Assembly: GCA_954871525.1 (NCBI GenBank)
Contig: OX940862.1
Location: 10,746,501 to 10,810,500, forward strand
Length of the DNA stretch: 64,000 bases
Origin: Parietaria judaica
Lineage: Eukaryota; Streptophyta; Magnoliopsida; Rosales; Urticaceae
Direction of reading: 5' to 3'
Shown here in pieces: positions 9,236 to 19,881 of this stretch. A program made the position numbers and the translations under genes. The notes under the pieces were generated by a model that saw only the letters and a program-made list of their open reading frames with translations, ran no database searches and was not told the origin of the DNA. The stretch's first letter is position 1. Each line of letters begins with the position of its first letter.

Positions 9236-10898
9236 GTATGTCAGTATTGCCTAATTGATAAATCTGTATAGTAATATATAAATTATTATTATTTCGGGGA
9301 TTTTTTAAAAAGTAGCAATTTTCCCCTTATATTGGAAGCCACGCTTCTTAAATGTAAACGACCAAATACATTTTTACCGATCGAGATGGAATGGAGCTGT
9401 TCAAAAAGTATTTAGATAAAATAACAAGAAATAAACTATAATAAAAAAAAAGTGTTCACGTCATAAATAGTGAATGTATATATATTATATATAGGTGGCT
9501 CAAAATACACATTTAAAGTGTATCGTGCTCAAACACATATATTTCTTTTTAACTTATATAGTCGGTCTATAGACTCATTGTAAAAGCTAAAAGCGACATC
9601 CAAAGAGCTATATTTTACTATACAAAGATCACAATTCATAAGATTGCCGATGCTTTTTACATCTCATTGCTATTCTTCTTCTTCCTTGGCTGACAAGTTA
9701 CCTAGCGTCATCTTCATCGTAACACGAGCAATTGCTTATCAACTGTTGCAGAGCTTCCATGATATACGAGAACGAAGGGCGTCGCGACGGTTCACTGTTC
9801 GGATACAGATGTCATTTCATAAGTTTAGTAGAGCATTTAACTGGGTTCAAAGGGCTTTCGAGAATGCTTACTTTTCCCAGCAGATCTCGATCAAGGCGGC
9901 AATTTGCGGGTTCACGTTGGTCGGAATCTCGAGTCTCATGTTCTTGAATCCGACTGCTGCTACAACCTGCGGAATCGGAAAAATGTAGATATGAAGAAAT
10001 TGAATTCACCCGGAAATATGTTTTTAAAATGTCGTTTTTCAAATTTAATTTTCGATCATTACTTAGAGGGCGACGACGGAGATTTATTGATAAACTGACC
10101 TGAGCGGAGCTTAAATTGCTCCAAGGAAGCCGAAGGGTCATCAGTTCCCACAAAATCACGCCAAAGCTGTAAACATCGGCTTTCTCATTTGACAGCTCGT
10201 CACGGAGTACTTCCGGCGCCATCCATTCAGGCTATCGGGGAATAATAGTTAAAAAAATATGTTAAAAAAAGATGATGGGATTTTAGAATCTTAATGAAAT
10301 TTTAATAAAAACTCACTGTTCCCGCGGCCGTTTTGGACGAAAGGAACGTGTTTGCCTTGGAACGAGAAAGTCCAAAATCACACACCTGAAAAATCCAATT
10401 CGTTATCATATAAACAAGTAAATAAATTATATTTACGAATTTTTGAAATACCCAATTGACTTGCAAATAGTTTCTTAAAATTCGCTTATCACAGAGAAAC
10501 AGATGATAAAATGCACAAGTAAAAAAGCGACTAATATTTGTATGTGTTATCCAAATACGTACTTTTACAGTGAATTTACTGTCAACCAAAAGATTTGGAG
10601 ACTTCAGATCTCTATGAACTATTGGAGGTTGAAGCTGATGGAGATAATTCATCCCCTTTGCCTGTATGATTAATCCCGGTCAGATCACTCATATCATAAT
10701 CTAATTAAAACAGGTTGTGCAACATAATCAAGTACAAAATCAGAAAAAACACGGTCTATATATGTACCACATCGTAAGCCATATTTAACCGAAGCCTCTC
10801 ATCGAGTATGGCTCCGGCATCGGGCCTACGAAGAAGCTTATACAAGCAGCCGCTGCAGATTATAAGTAAATAATTAATTTTCCAGAACAAAAATCTCA
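8530..10898. repeat. Right copy of the duplicated segment (homologous part)
   Basis: Matches 1-2366. The matching part covers most of the promoter array, the intergenic gap and the last six kinase exons. In the tandem model the full right-hand unit is 2367-10898. Beyond 10898 the sequence is single-copy in this window and continues the kinase intron, so this copy keeps the complete kinase gene. Confidence 0.85.
9236..9697. other. Gap between the kinase 3' end and the promoter array
   Basis: AT-rich, no coding signal. It should contain the kinase 3' UTR (minus strand). A TATATATTATATATA run lies near 9480. The same stretch is present at about 704-1165. Confidence 0.5.
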
Positions 10899-11603
10899 AT
10901 CGAAAACGAGATAGTCAAATGAAGATTAAACAATCAAAATGAGAGATTGTTATTACTTTGATAGGTATTCTGTGACTATGGACAAATTTGGGGGCTGAGT
11001 GATGGCACCAAGAAAGCTCACGATGTTTGGATGCCTTAAGCGCTTCATGATAGTAACCTACAAATGACGAGCACGATAAAGCTTTATATTATCCTCTAAG
11101 TTGATTTTTGAATATTTTTTAAATGGCTTGAATGAAATAAACATACCTCTTTCAGAAAATCTTGAAAGTTGTTTGCAACAAAGTCTTGTTCCTTGAGAAT
11201 TTTGACCGCGACTTCCTAAGATCAGAGGAAGAAAATAGGTTAGTTTACGAAGATACACGAGCAAGTAAAACAATGATCCAAAGGTAAGCAACAAAAACAC
11301 ATAATTTATCCAAAAGTACGGAAAAATGCAAAGATAACTAAAACAGTCCTGAATTTTTCATTTTTCATTTTTTTTAATGAAGAAACTGGATTTTAAAGTA
11401 TAGAAAAATTTAACCTTAAGAAAAACCTTTTATAAAAATATTCAAAAAGGTATTAAAACCGGTAACTGGTTTTAGATGCGGACCGAATTACCCGATACCT
11501 TGAGAAAATCCATTAACTGATTCACGTAGTCAAGTTTGATCTTTTAGAACTATAAGGACCTTGATTTAAAGGCCAACTAAATTTATCACAAATTATTGAT
11601 ATA

Positions 11604-11640
<37 letters not shown>

Positions 11641-14550
11641 TCATACTAATAAATTTCATAAGAGCAGAGAGAAGAAGGCCAAAGAAGAATTCTTACCGAA
11701 CCGCACCAACTAGCATGATAGACAGTTCCAAAAGAGCCTGAAAGGACATCATGCCAACATAAAAATTCACTTAAGACTGTTCTTTACAAACAATTAAAAA
11801 AACGATTTCTATGAAGAAAAAAATAATACCTGATCCAATTTTCTTAATTAATAGAAGTTCATTCCATTGGATGTCAGATTCCTCCATGGCAAGATAGAAA
11901 TCATGGCTTGGTCTATCCATTTCTAAATGATACCGGTTCGATGACGACAGAGAACTAGTAGTGTCAGGCACTCTATTAGAAAAACCTGGAGGGGCAGCTT
12001 TGTAATAAACGGGCTGCTGAAGGGTGTCGTTGGCCAAAAGTGTGGAGTTCAGAGTATTAGGAGATGGATCAGAGAAGGCAAGTCGTCGGTGATCTGTGGA
12101 TATGGAGTTCCGTCCAGCTCTATGGTGGAAAGGCGCTGCTGATGATTCGTGCCTTCTGAAATTCTTACCGAAAATTTCAGCCACCCTTGGACCTTCCTTC
12201 TCGTCGGGATTTTTACCAGCGCCTATATAGTAATTAGGGTAAAAAAGGAACCCCGCATGTTATTATCATAATTTTAAAACCATGTTTGTATCCACCATTT
12301 TTTTTTTCTAAAAAGAATCCCATATTTGAAAGAAAAAAAAAAGGAATAATTAAAAAGTTTCAAGCCCAGTTTGCAACAAGTTTAACATCCAATACCGTGA
12401 AGAGTTCTTTTTTCTAACAAAAATTTCTCGTTTGAATTTACCTTTCTTAGAAGCATCAATTGTGTGGAAACAACTCTACTGTGCTAGGCAATAGCACTAC
12501 AATTCTCAAAGTAGACCAGATAAAAGAAATAAAGATGTGTAGACTCGTATGACTATACGTTCAATCATGCAAGTACTTAGGTTTGATATGAAATCAGGGA
12601 AGAGAATCACCCAAAGAAATGTCGTCAAACGCAAGAGCGAGTGATTGGCAGTCAACAAAATAAAGTTGGGCTAACGTTCGGAAGTCCTGAACAGTCTTTC
12701 TCTGACCAGATTTGAATTTTGGATGGCATAGTGGCGAAGAAACCAATATGGACAATGAGCTGTTAAACGAAGAATCGGGTTGGCTTAAAACTCCTGGTGA
12801 CCCGAGCAAATCAACCAAATATTCCCTGGAAGAGTACACAAAATTTCACTTCTATTTTTATGGTAAAGGTACTCAATACTGCTCGGCAGTCATACATATA
12901 TAACTTGGCAATAACACAGACTAGCCTCTCACAGAAACCTCACGAATTATTAAACAATTACATTTTTCACTCTTAAGGCAATGAATAAGCTATTAAATTA
13001 TACCTTTCGGAACCAAATTGAACGAGGCAGGAAGCCCCTACATCCTTGTTGCAGTATTTGCATCCCTTCACTATTCGGCAAGGCAAGTTAACTAAGTCCG
13101 CCAAAATCTGGAAAAGTTATAAAAAAAACTCTCAGTCAAAGTGATGATCAAAATCTATATCTTCTGCATAAATTTGCAATATCAGCTTTGAGTACTAATA
13201 TAAAATAGCATTTTGCATTAGAAAATAAAAGTTATTAGATTTACTTTGAATAGTAGAGCCCGATGAACACAGAGTCCAATAGATAAGTAACCGATCGGAA
13301 TGACAATAGAGCTCAAACAGTCCCTGAGAATATCAGTGCCCTGCTTCCAGCGTGTAGTGAGCTCTTCTTCGTTCGAACACGGACCGCTTTTGGGAACAAA
13401 AAGTTCTCATTAGAAGAAACAAGAAACATAACTAGGACGGAAGGTGGGAATTTTGAGATTGGGGAAATTCATCTGAATTTTTCTATAACACAGTAAATCC
13501 GGATAATATTGTGATAGATCCGTGATTACCTATCATCAGAGGAAGGCCAAGACGGTCATTTATGTCCTTTCGTTTATGTATGTTTCTAGGAGTATTTCGG
13601 TCAAATATGTTATGATAAGAATTTCGATTTCTGGTGTTAAATTCGGCTTCCGGAGTGAAATCTTCACCCTAGTTCTAAAAATGAATGGTTTGAGTAAATA
13701 TAACTCACCCCATGCGACTACACACAAGATTTGCGAGTTGTTGAATCACGTCGATCGTGCCTCCCCAACTTCCGGACAGACATTGAACCCAATTCTGAAC
13801 TTCATTCAAGCCAGGATCCTTCGATTTATCAACCAAAACGACTACCACAAAGGATTCCTTACTCGCCTCAATAGCCTTCAACGATTCCAAAGAAGGAACT
13901 CGACCAGAAGATCCCTGATCAGTGCTTATGTTCCACGCGTATGGATCCAATCCATGGATTAGGTAAAACCCGTCGAAGATCTTGTCGCAGTACGATAAAC
14001 AGCCATTCACCTGGTGAAAAACGCAAATGCATAACATTAATTCCCCCAAATCAGAAGAGATCAAATTTACAGAACTTCAAAAGGATCGATCAAACTGAAA
14101 ACCTAAACAAACAGCATTCTGAACCATTTTTATGGTCCAATTGTTTCATACATGTATGTAATTAGCTAAAACAACAGTTAGAGTTCATTTATACAGACAA
14201 AGAAAACCCAGAAAAAGCTAAACTGAGGTGCGATCACTGTTCATAAACATGGATTCGTCACAATATCGACCTAGAAAGACCATCAAGAGCTCCGTCTCAG
14301 CTGATACTCAAGGATCAAAGCAAAACCTTACCCAAAATCGGTGAGAGAGCGATTCAGAATCGAATCGGAGCTGATTGGAGCTAGTCAAGTTGAAGTCGAG
14401 AAAGTTGGGATCGTCGGCGGAGGCGGCCTGAGAGGAGAGCCGGAGCGCCAGAGCGAGCTGGAGCTGGTAGCTCTCCTGCGCCTGGAGCGCCCAGCTCTTG
14501 AGCGACGCCGGTTCGCCGTTCGCCGCCTCCAGGGCACCGGAAACCGCCAT
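9698..14550 (-). CDS. Raf-like MAPKKK, CTR1/EDR1 group
   Basis: Ser/Thr kinase of the plant B-type Raf family (ethylene and stress signalling in known members). Fifteen coding exons: 14332-14550, 13709-14010, 13245-13386, 13004-13107, 12611-12825, 11830-12222, 11697-11737, 11147-11215, 10957-11057, 10768-10852, 10563-10661, 10317-10385, 10100-10231, 9872-9966, 9698-9794; 2163 nt in frame, 720 aa. Residues ~73-330 are the EDR1 domain ([34 protein letters not shown]). The kinase domain begins near 440 ([18 protein letters not shown]): Gly loop GSGSFG 457-462, VAVK Lys477, HRDLKSPN Asp575, DFG Asp593, PEWMAPEVL. All catalytic residues are present, so it should be active. The start is the ATG giving [13 protein letters not shown], shortly before [15 protein letters not shown]. 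It is shorter than Arabidopsis CTR1 or EDR1. I cannot choose between the CTR1 and a sister subgroup. One intron carries an AT microsatellite (11609-11640). Confidence 0.9.
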
Positions 14551-16559
14551 GAGAGAAGAGCTCCGATGGAAGGGATTGAGGAGGAGAATCTGGATTGGAG
14601 AGAGAAGGAAGGAAGGAGATTGTTTGGTTGGTTTTGGCGGTGTGAGTTTGAAAGGAAGAAAATGAATTGACGATGTTCATGCATCAACGCACTCGCTTTT
14701 TGGATTTTTTATTTACTTCATACTGCCATGCCATGTCATGTCATGTATATACATATATATATATATATATATAATTGAATCACTTAAGTTACATATTCAT
14801 TAAATTCAATTAAATAAAACATATATATATACACTAGCGTAATTTGTATTGGCTGATGTCTTTGGATTTGAGTCTTTGGATTCGAGTCACCGTCAAAGCA
14901 GGAGTGAAATTTAAAGATCCGCATATATATAACATGCGGGAAGCCGGAAATAGTTGAAAAAAGAACTTCGATTTCGATTTTGGTGCGGGAACATCAGAAA
15001 CGAATGGAATTGGTCATTGACTCATCGGTTATGGCCCGACGAGAAACTCGCATCCTGTAGCACTTCGAAACCCCCAGTGATCGCCATTGTGCTACCCGGC
15101 GATGCATAAGACCGAAGACTAACCATGATGAGAGGCAAAATCGCGAATCCGCAAGCAAATTCAATAGAAAACGGTGTCAAAAAACGACCACAGTGCTTGA
15201 TTTGTATTTTATATTTTCCAACATAATAAACTGCTGTTTGTAGAACGTTACTGGAATAACGGTCATACTTATCATAAATTTATTTATTGATCTATTTATT
15301 TGCGGGTGTATTATTGGTTGAGCCGATTACAGATTACGATAACGCCAATAAAAAAGAGATTCAAAGTACGTGTTACATAGATATCATTTCTCATTATAGT
15401 GGACCTGTCCCAATCATTCTCATACAATTGTGGACTATTAACACTAATTATTAAAGGATTTATTTGCCCAAATTAAAATATTGGGGGACCTTATATCACT
15501 ACAAATTATAATTCTAGCAAGAAACCATTCAAATTGGAAGTGATTAAAAAAAAGAAAAAAAAAAGCCTTTTTCGTCAATACAATAACCTCGGAATTGGAT
15601 GAAGTAAAATTGTAACAAAATTGCAGCCAAAGTGTTGAAATCTTGAATCCGAAATGAAATTATTCGACCATGCTCGAGACGGAGCTCTTCGACTGTTAAC
15701 GGCCGATAAATCTGCGAGGGAATGAAGTACAGTTGCAGAGTTAGCAGTGTCGAGTGAGAAAGTATGCTCAATTTTATATTGTTTCTTATTACTAAAGCTT
15801 TCAACAATTACGGAAAAACTTACGATAATTGAATCGGGAAGATAATGTTTATCACAAATGTGCAATTTAAGATACAATATAACTTAGCCTTCCCAAGCAA
15901 CAAGCATAGGAAAGGTTTAACATTCCACTAGATTTACCATCAATCATTCCGATATAAATCCAACGAGAGGTCAAGAACACAAATTAGTCCGGGTTCCGGG
16001 TATTCCCATCCAGGTATTTTGAGCAAGCCTCCTAAATATAACCTATCTCTCTAACTAGTCCCGAATCCTCTATACACTAACAATCATCCAATAACACTTG
16101 TAAAACTCTCATCAATCTTCTCAGTGAACTAAGTTCATACTTTGCTCTCAAAATGCCACCCATTTCTAGACCTTAAGACTAGCATTTCCCGCGTTTCAAC
16201 ACGAACTTTCAGTCGACATGGAAGCTCTCGCTGATTGAAACTACTCGATTTCGTAGCCGTTTCTCAACGAATATGGACAAAGCAACTAAAAATTTAAGCA
16301 ATTTATTTGCCTATCGTAATATATAGCAAGCTGTGACTTCACATAGAAAAGCATCACATCTCCATGTTCTTACAATACGAAACCCTAGTCGATTCCTCTG
16401 ACCGATCCATGTTCTACTCAAAGAAATTACAATTGGCTTTGTAACAGCATGAAGATTCCACTCACAAGCCTAGGTGATTCACCGAAACCCTACCCGATAC
16501 TCGAAAAACGAAAGAAGTTCGAAATCGGATTCTCACCTGGATGCTCGCCGGATCTTGGT
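14551..16559. other. Kinase upstream region and S14 downstream region
   Basis: Contains the kinase promoter and 5' UTR near 14551-14700 and an AT microsatellite at 14740-14775. The rest is AT-rich DNA without a convincing gene. A possible donor (CAG|GTGAGAA on the minus strand) lies about 20 bases after the S14 stop and could mark a 3' UTR intron. Open frames around 15544-15877 have no recognisable product. Confidence 0.4.
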
Positions 16560-16898
16560 CTACCAGGAGGACTTCTGGACGCCGGGGAGGGCGCCCTTGC
16601 GCGCGAGGTCCCGGAAGACGATGCGGGACATGCGGAAGAGCGTTACGATGCCGCGCGCGCGGCCGGTGAAGACGCAGCGGTTGCGGAGGCGCGTGAGCGA
16701 GCTGTTGCGCGGCAGGCGCGAGAGGCGCATGCGGTTCTCCTCGCGCACCTCGCCGGGGAGCGTGGTGTCGTTGGCCATGGCCTTGTAGAGCCTCCGCCGG
16801 AGCTCCAGGTCGGCGCAGAGCTGCCGCCGGTGGTCGTCCCTGATCTTCGAGTTCTCTCGCTCGATCGCCCTCCCCAAGTGCACTCCGATTCCCTCCAT
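16560..16898 (-). CDS. RPS14: Ribosomal protein S14, mitochondrial type (nuclear-encoded)
   Basis: Single exon, 112 aa, bacterial/mitochondrial uS14 family of the small ribosomal subunit. Diagnostic stretch near the C-terminus: [25 protein letters not shown], then [25 protein letters not shown], ending in the invariant KSSW-type terminus. The N-terminal part ([21 protein letters not shown]) matches the usual helix. There are only about 15 residues ([15 protein letters not shown]) before the S14 core, so no long cleavable presequence is visible; a mitochondrial signal may lie inside the mature protein or the start may lie on an upstream exon. The gene is extremely GC-rich, unlike the flanking DNA. 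In many plants rps14 has moved from the mitochondrion to the nucleus, and this fits such a transferred copy. Confidence 0.85.
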   Translation of the reverse strand: MEGIGVHLGRAIERENSKIRDDHRRQLCADLELRRRLYKAMANDTTLPGEVREENRMRLSRLPRNSSLTRLRNRCVFTGRARGIVTLFRMSRIVFRDLARKGALPGVQKSSW

Positions 16899-16989
16899 TT
16901 GCGCACTGAGATGAGCTCCGCGTCTTCTTCTCGACTCTGAAACCTCTCTGCTTCTGGTTTTGGGGGTTTTAGGCGTTGATTTCTATATT

Positions 16990-17560
16990 TTTTTTATTTG
17001 CAATGGAGGCCCCTGAAGATCTAGTTAATAGTAAACTTGGGATGGATTTCTCCTTTTCTTACAATTTTGAGCCCGAGACTTACAAATGACATAATCCAAA
17101 AAAATGATGTCGTTTTAGTTTATTTTCCTTTTATAGTTCAGAATTTGTCTAAGTTTAGGGATTATTCACTAATTTGGATAACTTATAAACTTGAATTTCA
17201 TCAAATTATATGGAAAATATATAGCTTAATTTTGTTAAAACCAATATTTTTATTTGTAATTATGCACATCACAGTTTTTCCTAAGCCCATAGCCATAACT
17301 AGTTATTTTCACTATTTGTAATTTTACTAGTTGATATTTTATTTGCATTGGAGGCCCTTGAAAATCTAGTTATTTGGTAAACAATTTTGAGCCCTAAACT
17401 TACAAACTTAATCCAAAAATGATGTCGTTTTGGTAGAAAGGAATTAGCATGATTGTAGTTCAAAATTTGTGTAATTTAAGGATTATTTACTAATTTGGTA
17501 ACTTATAGACTTGGTTTACAACAATTATTATATAAAAATATGTAACTTGATTATTTAAAT
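16990..17560. repeat. Two related repeat copies downstream of the METTL13-like gene
   Basis: Copy a (about 16990-17330) and shorter copy b (about 17331-17560) share TGGAGGCCCCTGAA..., CTTACAATTTTGAGCCC and AATGATGTCGTTTT blocks. They match copies c and d at 19108-19600 on the other side of the methyltransferase gene, in the same orientation. Copies a and c also share ATGCACATCACAGTTT and CCATAACTAGTTATTT. No terminal repeats or coding capacity are obvious, so the class is unknown. Confidence 0.7.
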
Positions 17561-17748
17561 CAATTTTTCGCCCAAATAATTGATGGTATTTTGATTAATA
17601 CTTGAACATGCTGTTTCTAAGCATTAAAACCCTAATGTTTAAAAGGGTGTAGGGTCGTTCTTCGTCGCCCGTAAATTGTTGCAGCACCGGGTTCGTGCAA
17701 AGTTCAGGGAAATCGCAATTTTGCACGTTTTTTCCCTTGCATTGCCTG

Positions 17749-19056
17749 TTAAATTTTCCTTATTGAATCCACAAATGCTTCCGAAACAACCTTCCTAAGT
17801 TTTCTAACAAAGGCGTTCTCGCAGCTGCATAAAGACGAAGAACCGAACAGCTTCGAGGCAATCAGAACGAAATTTTCTTCATTCCCGACATCAATCTCAT
17901 ATAAATCGCTGAAAACCTCACGGAATTCGCTCTTTACCGCCTCGTATGCAGCCGGACTCTGAGGAATAACGTTAACGACCATAAATCCTTCATCAGACAG
18001 AACCGATTTCATGTCGAGAAGAACACGCTTCCTCCTAAACTCCAATGGCGGAGCGCAAACCCCGTTTCCGAGGTCACTGGAATCTAAGTCAACCATCACA
18101 ACATCAAATTCACCTTCTGGCCGGAGGCCATTGAAACTCTCTCCCCGAGCAGCGCCCCGAACAAATTCTATGGCGTCCCCGACCAGAAGCGTGACGGATT
18201 TGCCCTCCTCCAATCCGAAAAACTCTCTCCCGACCCGCAAGACCTGCTCATCCTCCTCGACACCCAGAACCTCAAACTCTAAACGGTCCGCGAGAAACAT
18301 GGCCAACGCCCCACCTCCGACCCCGAGGCATAACGCTCTTGGCCGAACCCCAGCGAGAATTCTCCCGCTGACGAGCCTCAAGCTCGCTGCCAGGGGAGCT
18401 AGGTAAGGGTGCACCAAAACTGTGAGATCGAGCCTAAACCCGGCCTCGCCGATCTCTGCAAACCCTAATTTCTCAGGAACGATCCTAATCTGAGTCTGAA
18501 CCAAATTGGGCATTCTCTTAAACCTAAGCCTCCTCCTGAATTCTCCGCCGATCTCGACATCTTCGACGACCATTTCTCCGACCGAAGAACCGGCAAAAAC
18601 CCCCAAAATTACACTCGAAACGACGCCGTCTTCGTACCTCAACACCGGGATCTCCGGAACACCTCGCTCGAAGCAGGACCTCGGCGAGAGGGCGAGGAGG
18701 AGGGGTCGCAGGCTCGCCTCGGACGCGCCGAACGGCGCATCGTCTTCCCGCCGGAACCGACCGCGAGGGGCGTCGCCGTCCGGGAGGTTCCCCACAAGAA
18801 CGAGGCGCGAGGGCCGCGGCGCCGGCGTAGCGAGGAGAAGCTGGCGGTGGCCGGGCTCTCCGGAGAAGAGCCAGTCCGACTCGCGGCCGGGCGGGACGAG
18901 CATGGCGGCGACTCGGGGCGGCGAGGCGGGTTGGTCCGGCGAGTCGAGCACGGCGACTCGGAGGAGCGAAGAGGGATTGTCGGGGTTTGGGAAGGTGAGA
19001 GTGGTGAATTGTGATGGGTTTATGGTCTCGAACGCCATGGATTTGTCAGTCGCCAT
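17749..19056 (-). CDS. METTL13-like SAM-dependent methyltransferase
   Basis: Intronless, 435 aa. The first ATG gives MATDKSMAFETINPS; a further 11 in-frame codons upstream contain no ATG. The C-terminal half (about 225-435) is a Rossmann methyltransferase: motif I RALCLGVGGGALAMFLADR with acidic strand-2 end VLGVEEDEQ, motif FDVVMVDLDSSD, then RVLLDMKSVLSDEGFMVVNVI. This arrangement resembles the spermidine-synthase-like domain of METTL13/eEF1A-KNMT and its plant relatives, which methylate protein substrates. The N-terminal half (LLLALSPRSCFERGVPEIPVLRYED) resembles the plant METTL13-like central region. The substrate is unknown here. GC content is high. Repeats flank the gene on both sides, and copy c begins about 50 bp upstream of the start. 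Confidence 0.8.
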   Translation of the reverse strand: MATDKSMAFETINPSQFTTLTFPNPDNPSSLLRVAVLDSPDQPASPPRVAAMLVPPGRESDWLFSGEPGHRQLLLATPAPRPSRLVLVGNLPDGDAPRGRFRREDDAPFGASEASLRPLLLALSPRSCFERGVPEIPVLRYEDGVVSSVILGVFAGSSVGEMVVEDVEIGGEFRRRLRFKRMPNLVQTQIRIVPEKLGFAEIGEAGFRLDLTVLVHPYLAPLAASLRLVSGRILAGVRPRALCLGVGGGALAMFLADRLEFEVLGVEEDEQVLRVGREFFGLEEGKSVTLLVGDAIEFVRGAARGESFNGLRPEGEFDVVMVDLDSSDLGNGVCAPPLEFRRKRVLLDMKSVLSDEGFMVVNVIPQSPAAYEAVKSEFREVFSDLYEIDVGNEENFVLIASKLFGSSSLCSCENAFVRKLRKVVSEAFVDSIRKI

Positions 19057-19107
19057 GGAAGCTCTGTGAAGCTTGGATTGGATATCCAACTTGAACGATA
19101 AAGGTAA

Positions 19108-19600
19108 GTTATTTTATTTGCTGTGGAGGCCCCTGATCATCTAGTTATTAGCTAAATTGGGTTTGATTTCTCCTTTCTTACAATTTTGAGCCCAAAGCAT
19201 ACAAACGACATAATCCAAAAACTATGTCGTTTTTAGTAATTATTTCTTTATAGAATGATGGTCCAGAATTTGTGTGATTTTTTATTTGTAATTATGCACA
19301 TCACAGTTTCACTTTTTCCCATGCCCACAGGCCATAACAACTAGTTATTTGCCTAAAAAAAAAAACCATAACTAGTTATTTTCACTAATTGTAATTTTAT
19401 TAGTTGATATTTTATTTGCAGTGGAGGCCCCTGAAAATATAGTCATTCGGTAAATAGGGAATGTATCTCTCCTTTCTTACAATTTGGAGCCCAAAACTTA
19501 CAAACTTAATCCAAAAAATGATGTCGTTTTAGTAAAAAAAGAACTAGCACAATTGGAATAGTGATTAAATTATACTGTCCGAATTTTCTTTACGGTAACA
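19108..19600. repeat. Two related repeat copies upstream of the METTL13-like gene
   Basis: Copies c (about 19108-19395) and d (about 19396-19600) correspond to a and b at 16990-17560. The order long copy then short copy is kept on both sides, which suggests one two-part block was duplicated around the gene. Confidence 0.7.
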
Positions 19601-19881
19601 GTATTATTAAAACTTTAATTTTGACGATTGATTAGTAATAATTTTTTTTTTCTAAAAAAATATATTTTACTTATTGTGATTATAATATACGAATGGGATA
19701 TTTTATAAATGAACATTGCTTTACGGCATTTCCCAAAAGTTATGGATCGGTTTGGGAATATCAAGACAGGACACGTGGCAAGGCCATGTGACTCCACGTG
19801 GCTCTCCATGTTCGTTGCAGCTTCTTGAGTTCGTTTTGTCGAGCTGAGAACTCAAACGCAAGGAAGAAGAAGAAAGCAGCC

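Noticed and set aside
15544..15877. Two overlapping minus-strand frames as a gene
   Set aside because: No family similarity, AT-rich, no splice partners; more likely untranslated or intergenic DNA.
16449..16940. 163-aa plus-strand frame
   Set aside because: Antisense shadow of the GC-rich S14 gene.
18506..19069. 187-aa plus-strand frame
   Set aside because: Antisense shadow of the methyltransferase gene.
19056..19089. Longer start of the methyltransferase (11 extra residues)
   Set aside because: The upstream codon is TTG; the first ATG is at 19056. The same reasoning moved the starts of the OTU (37409), DEMETER-like (29797), CMS1-like (61640) and thymidylate kinase (47423) genes.
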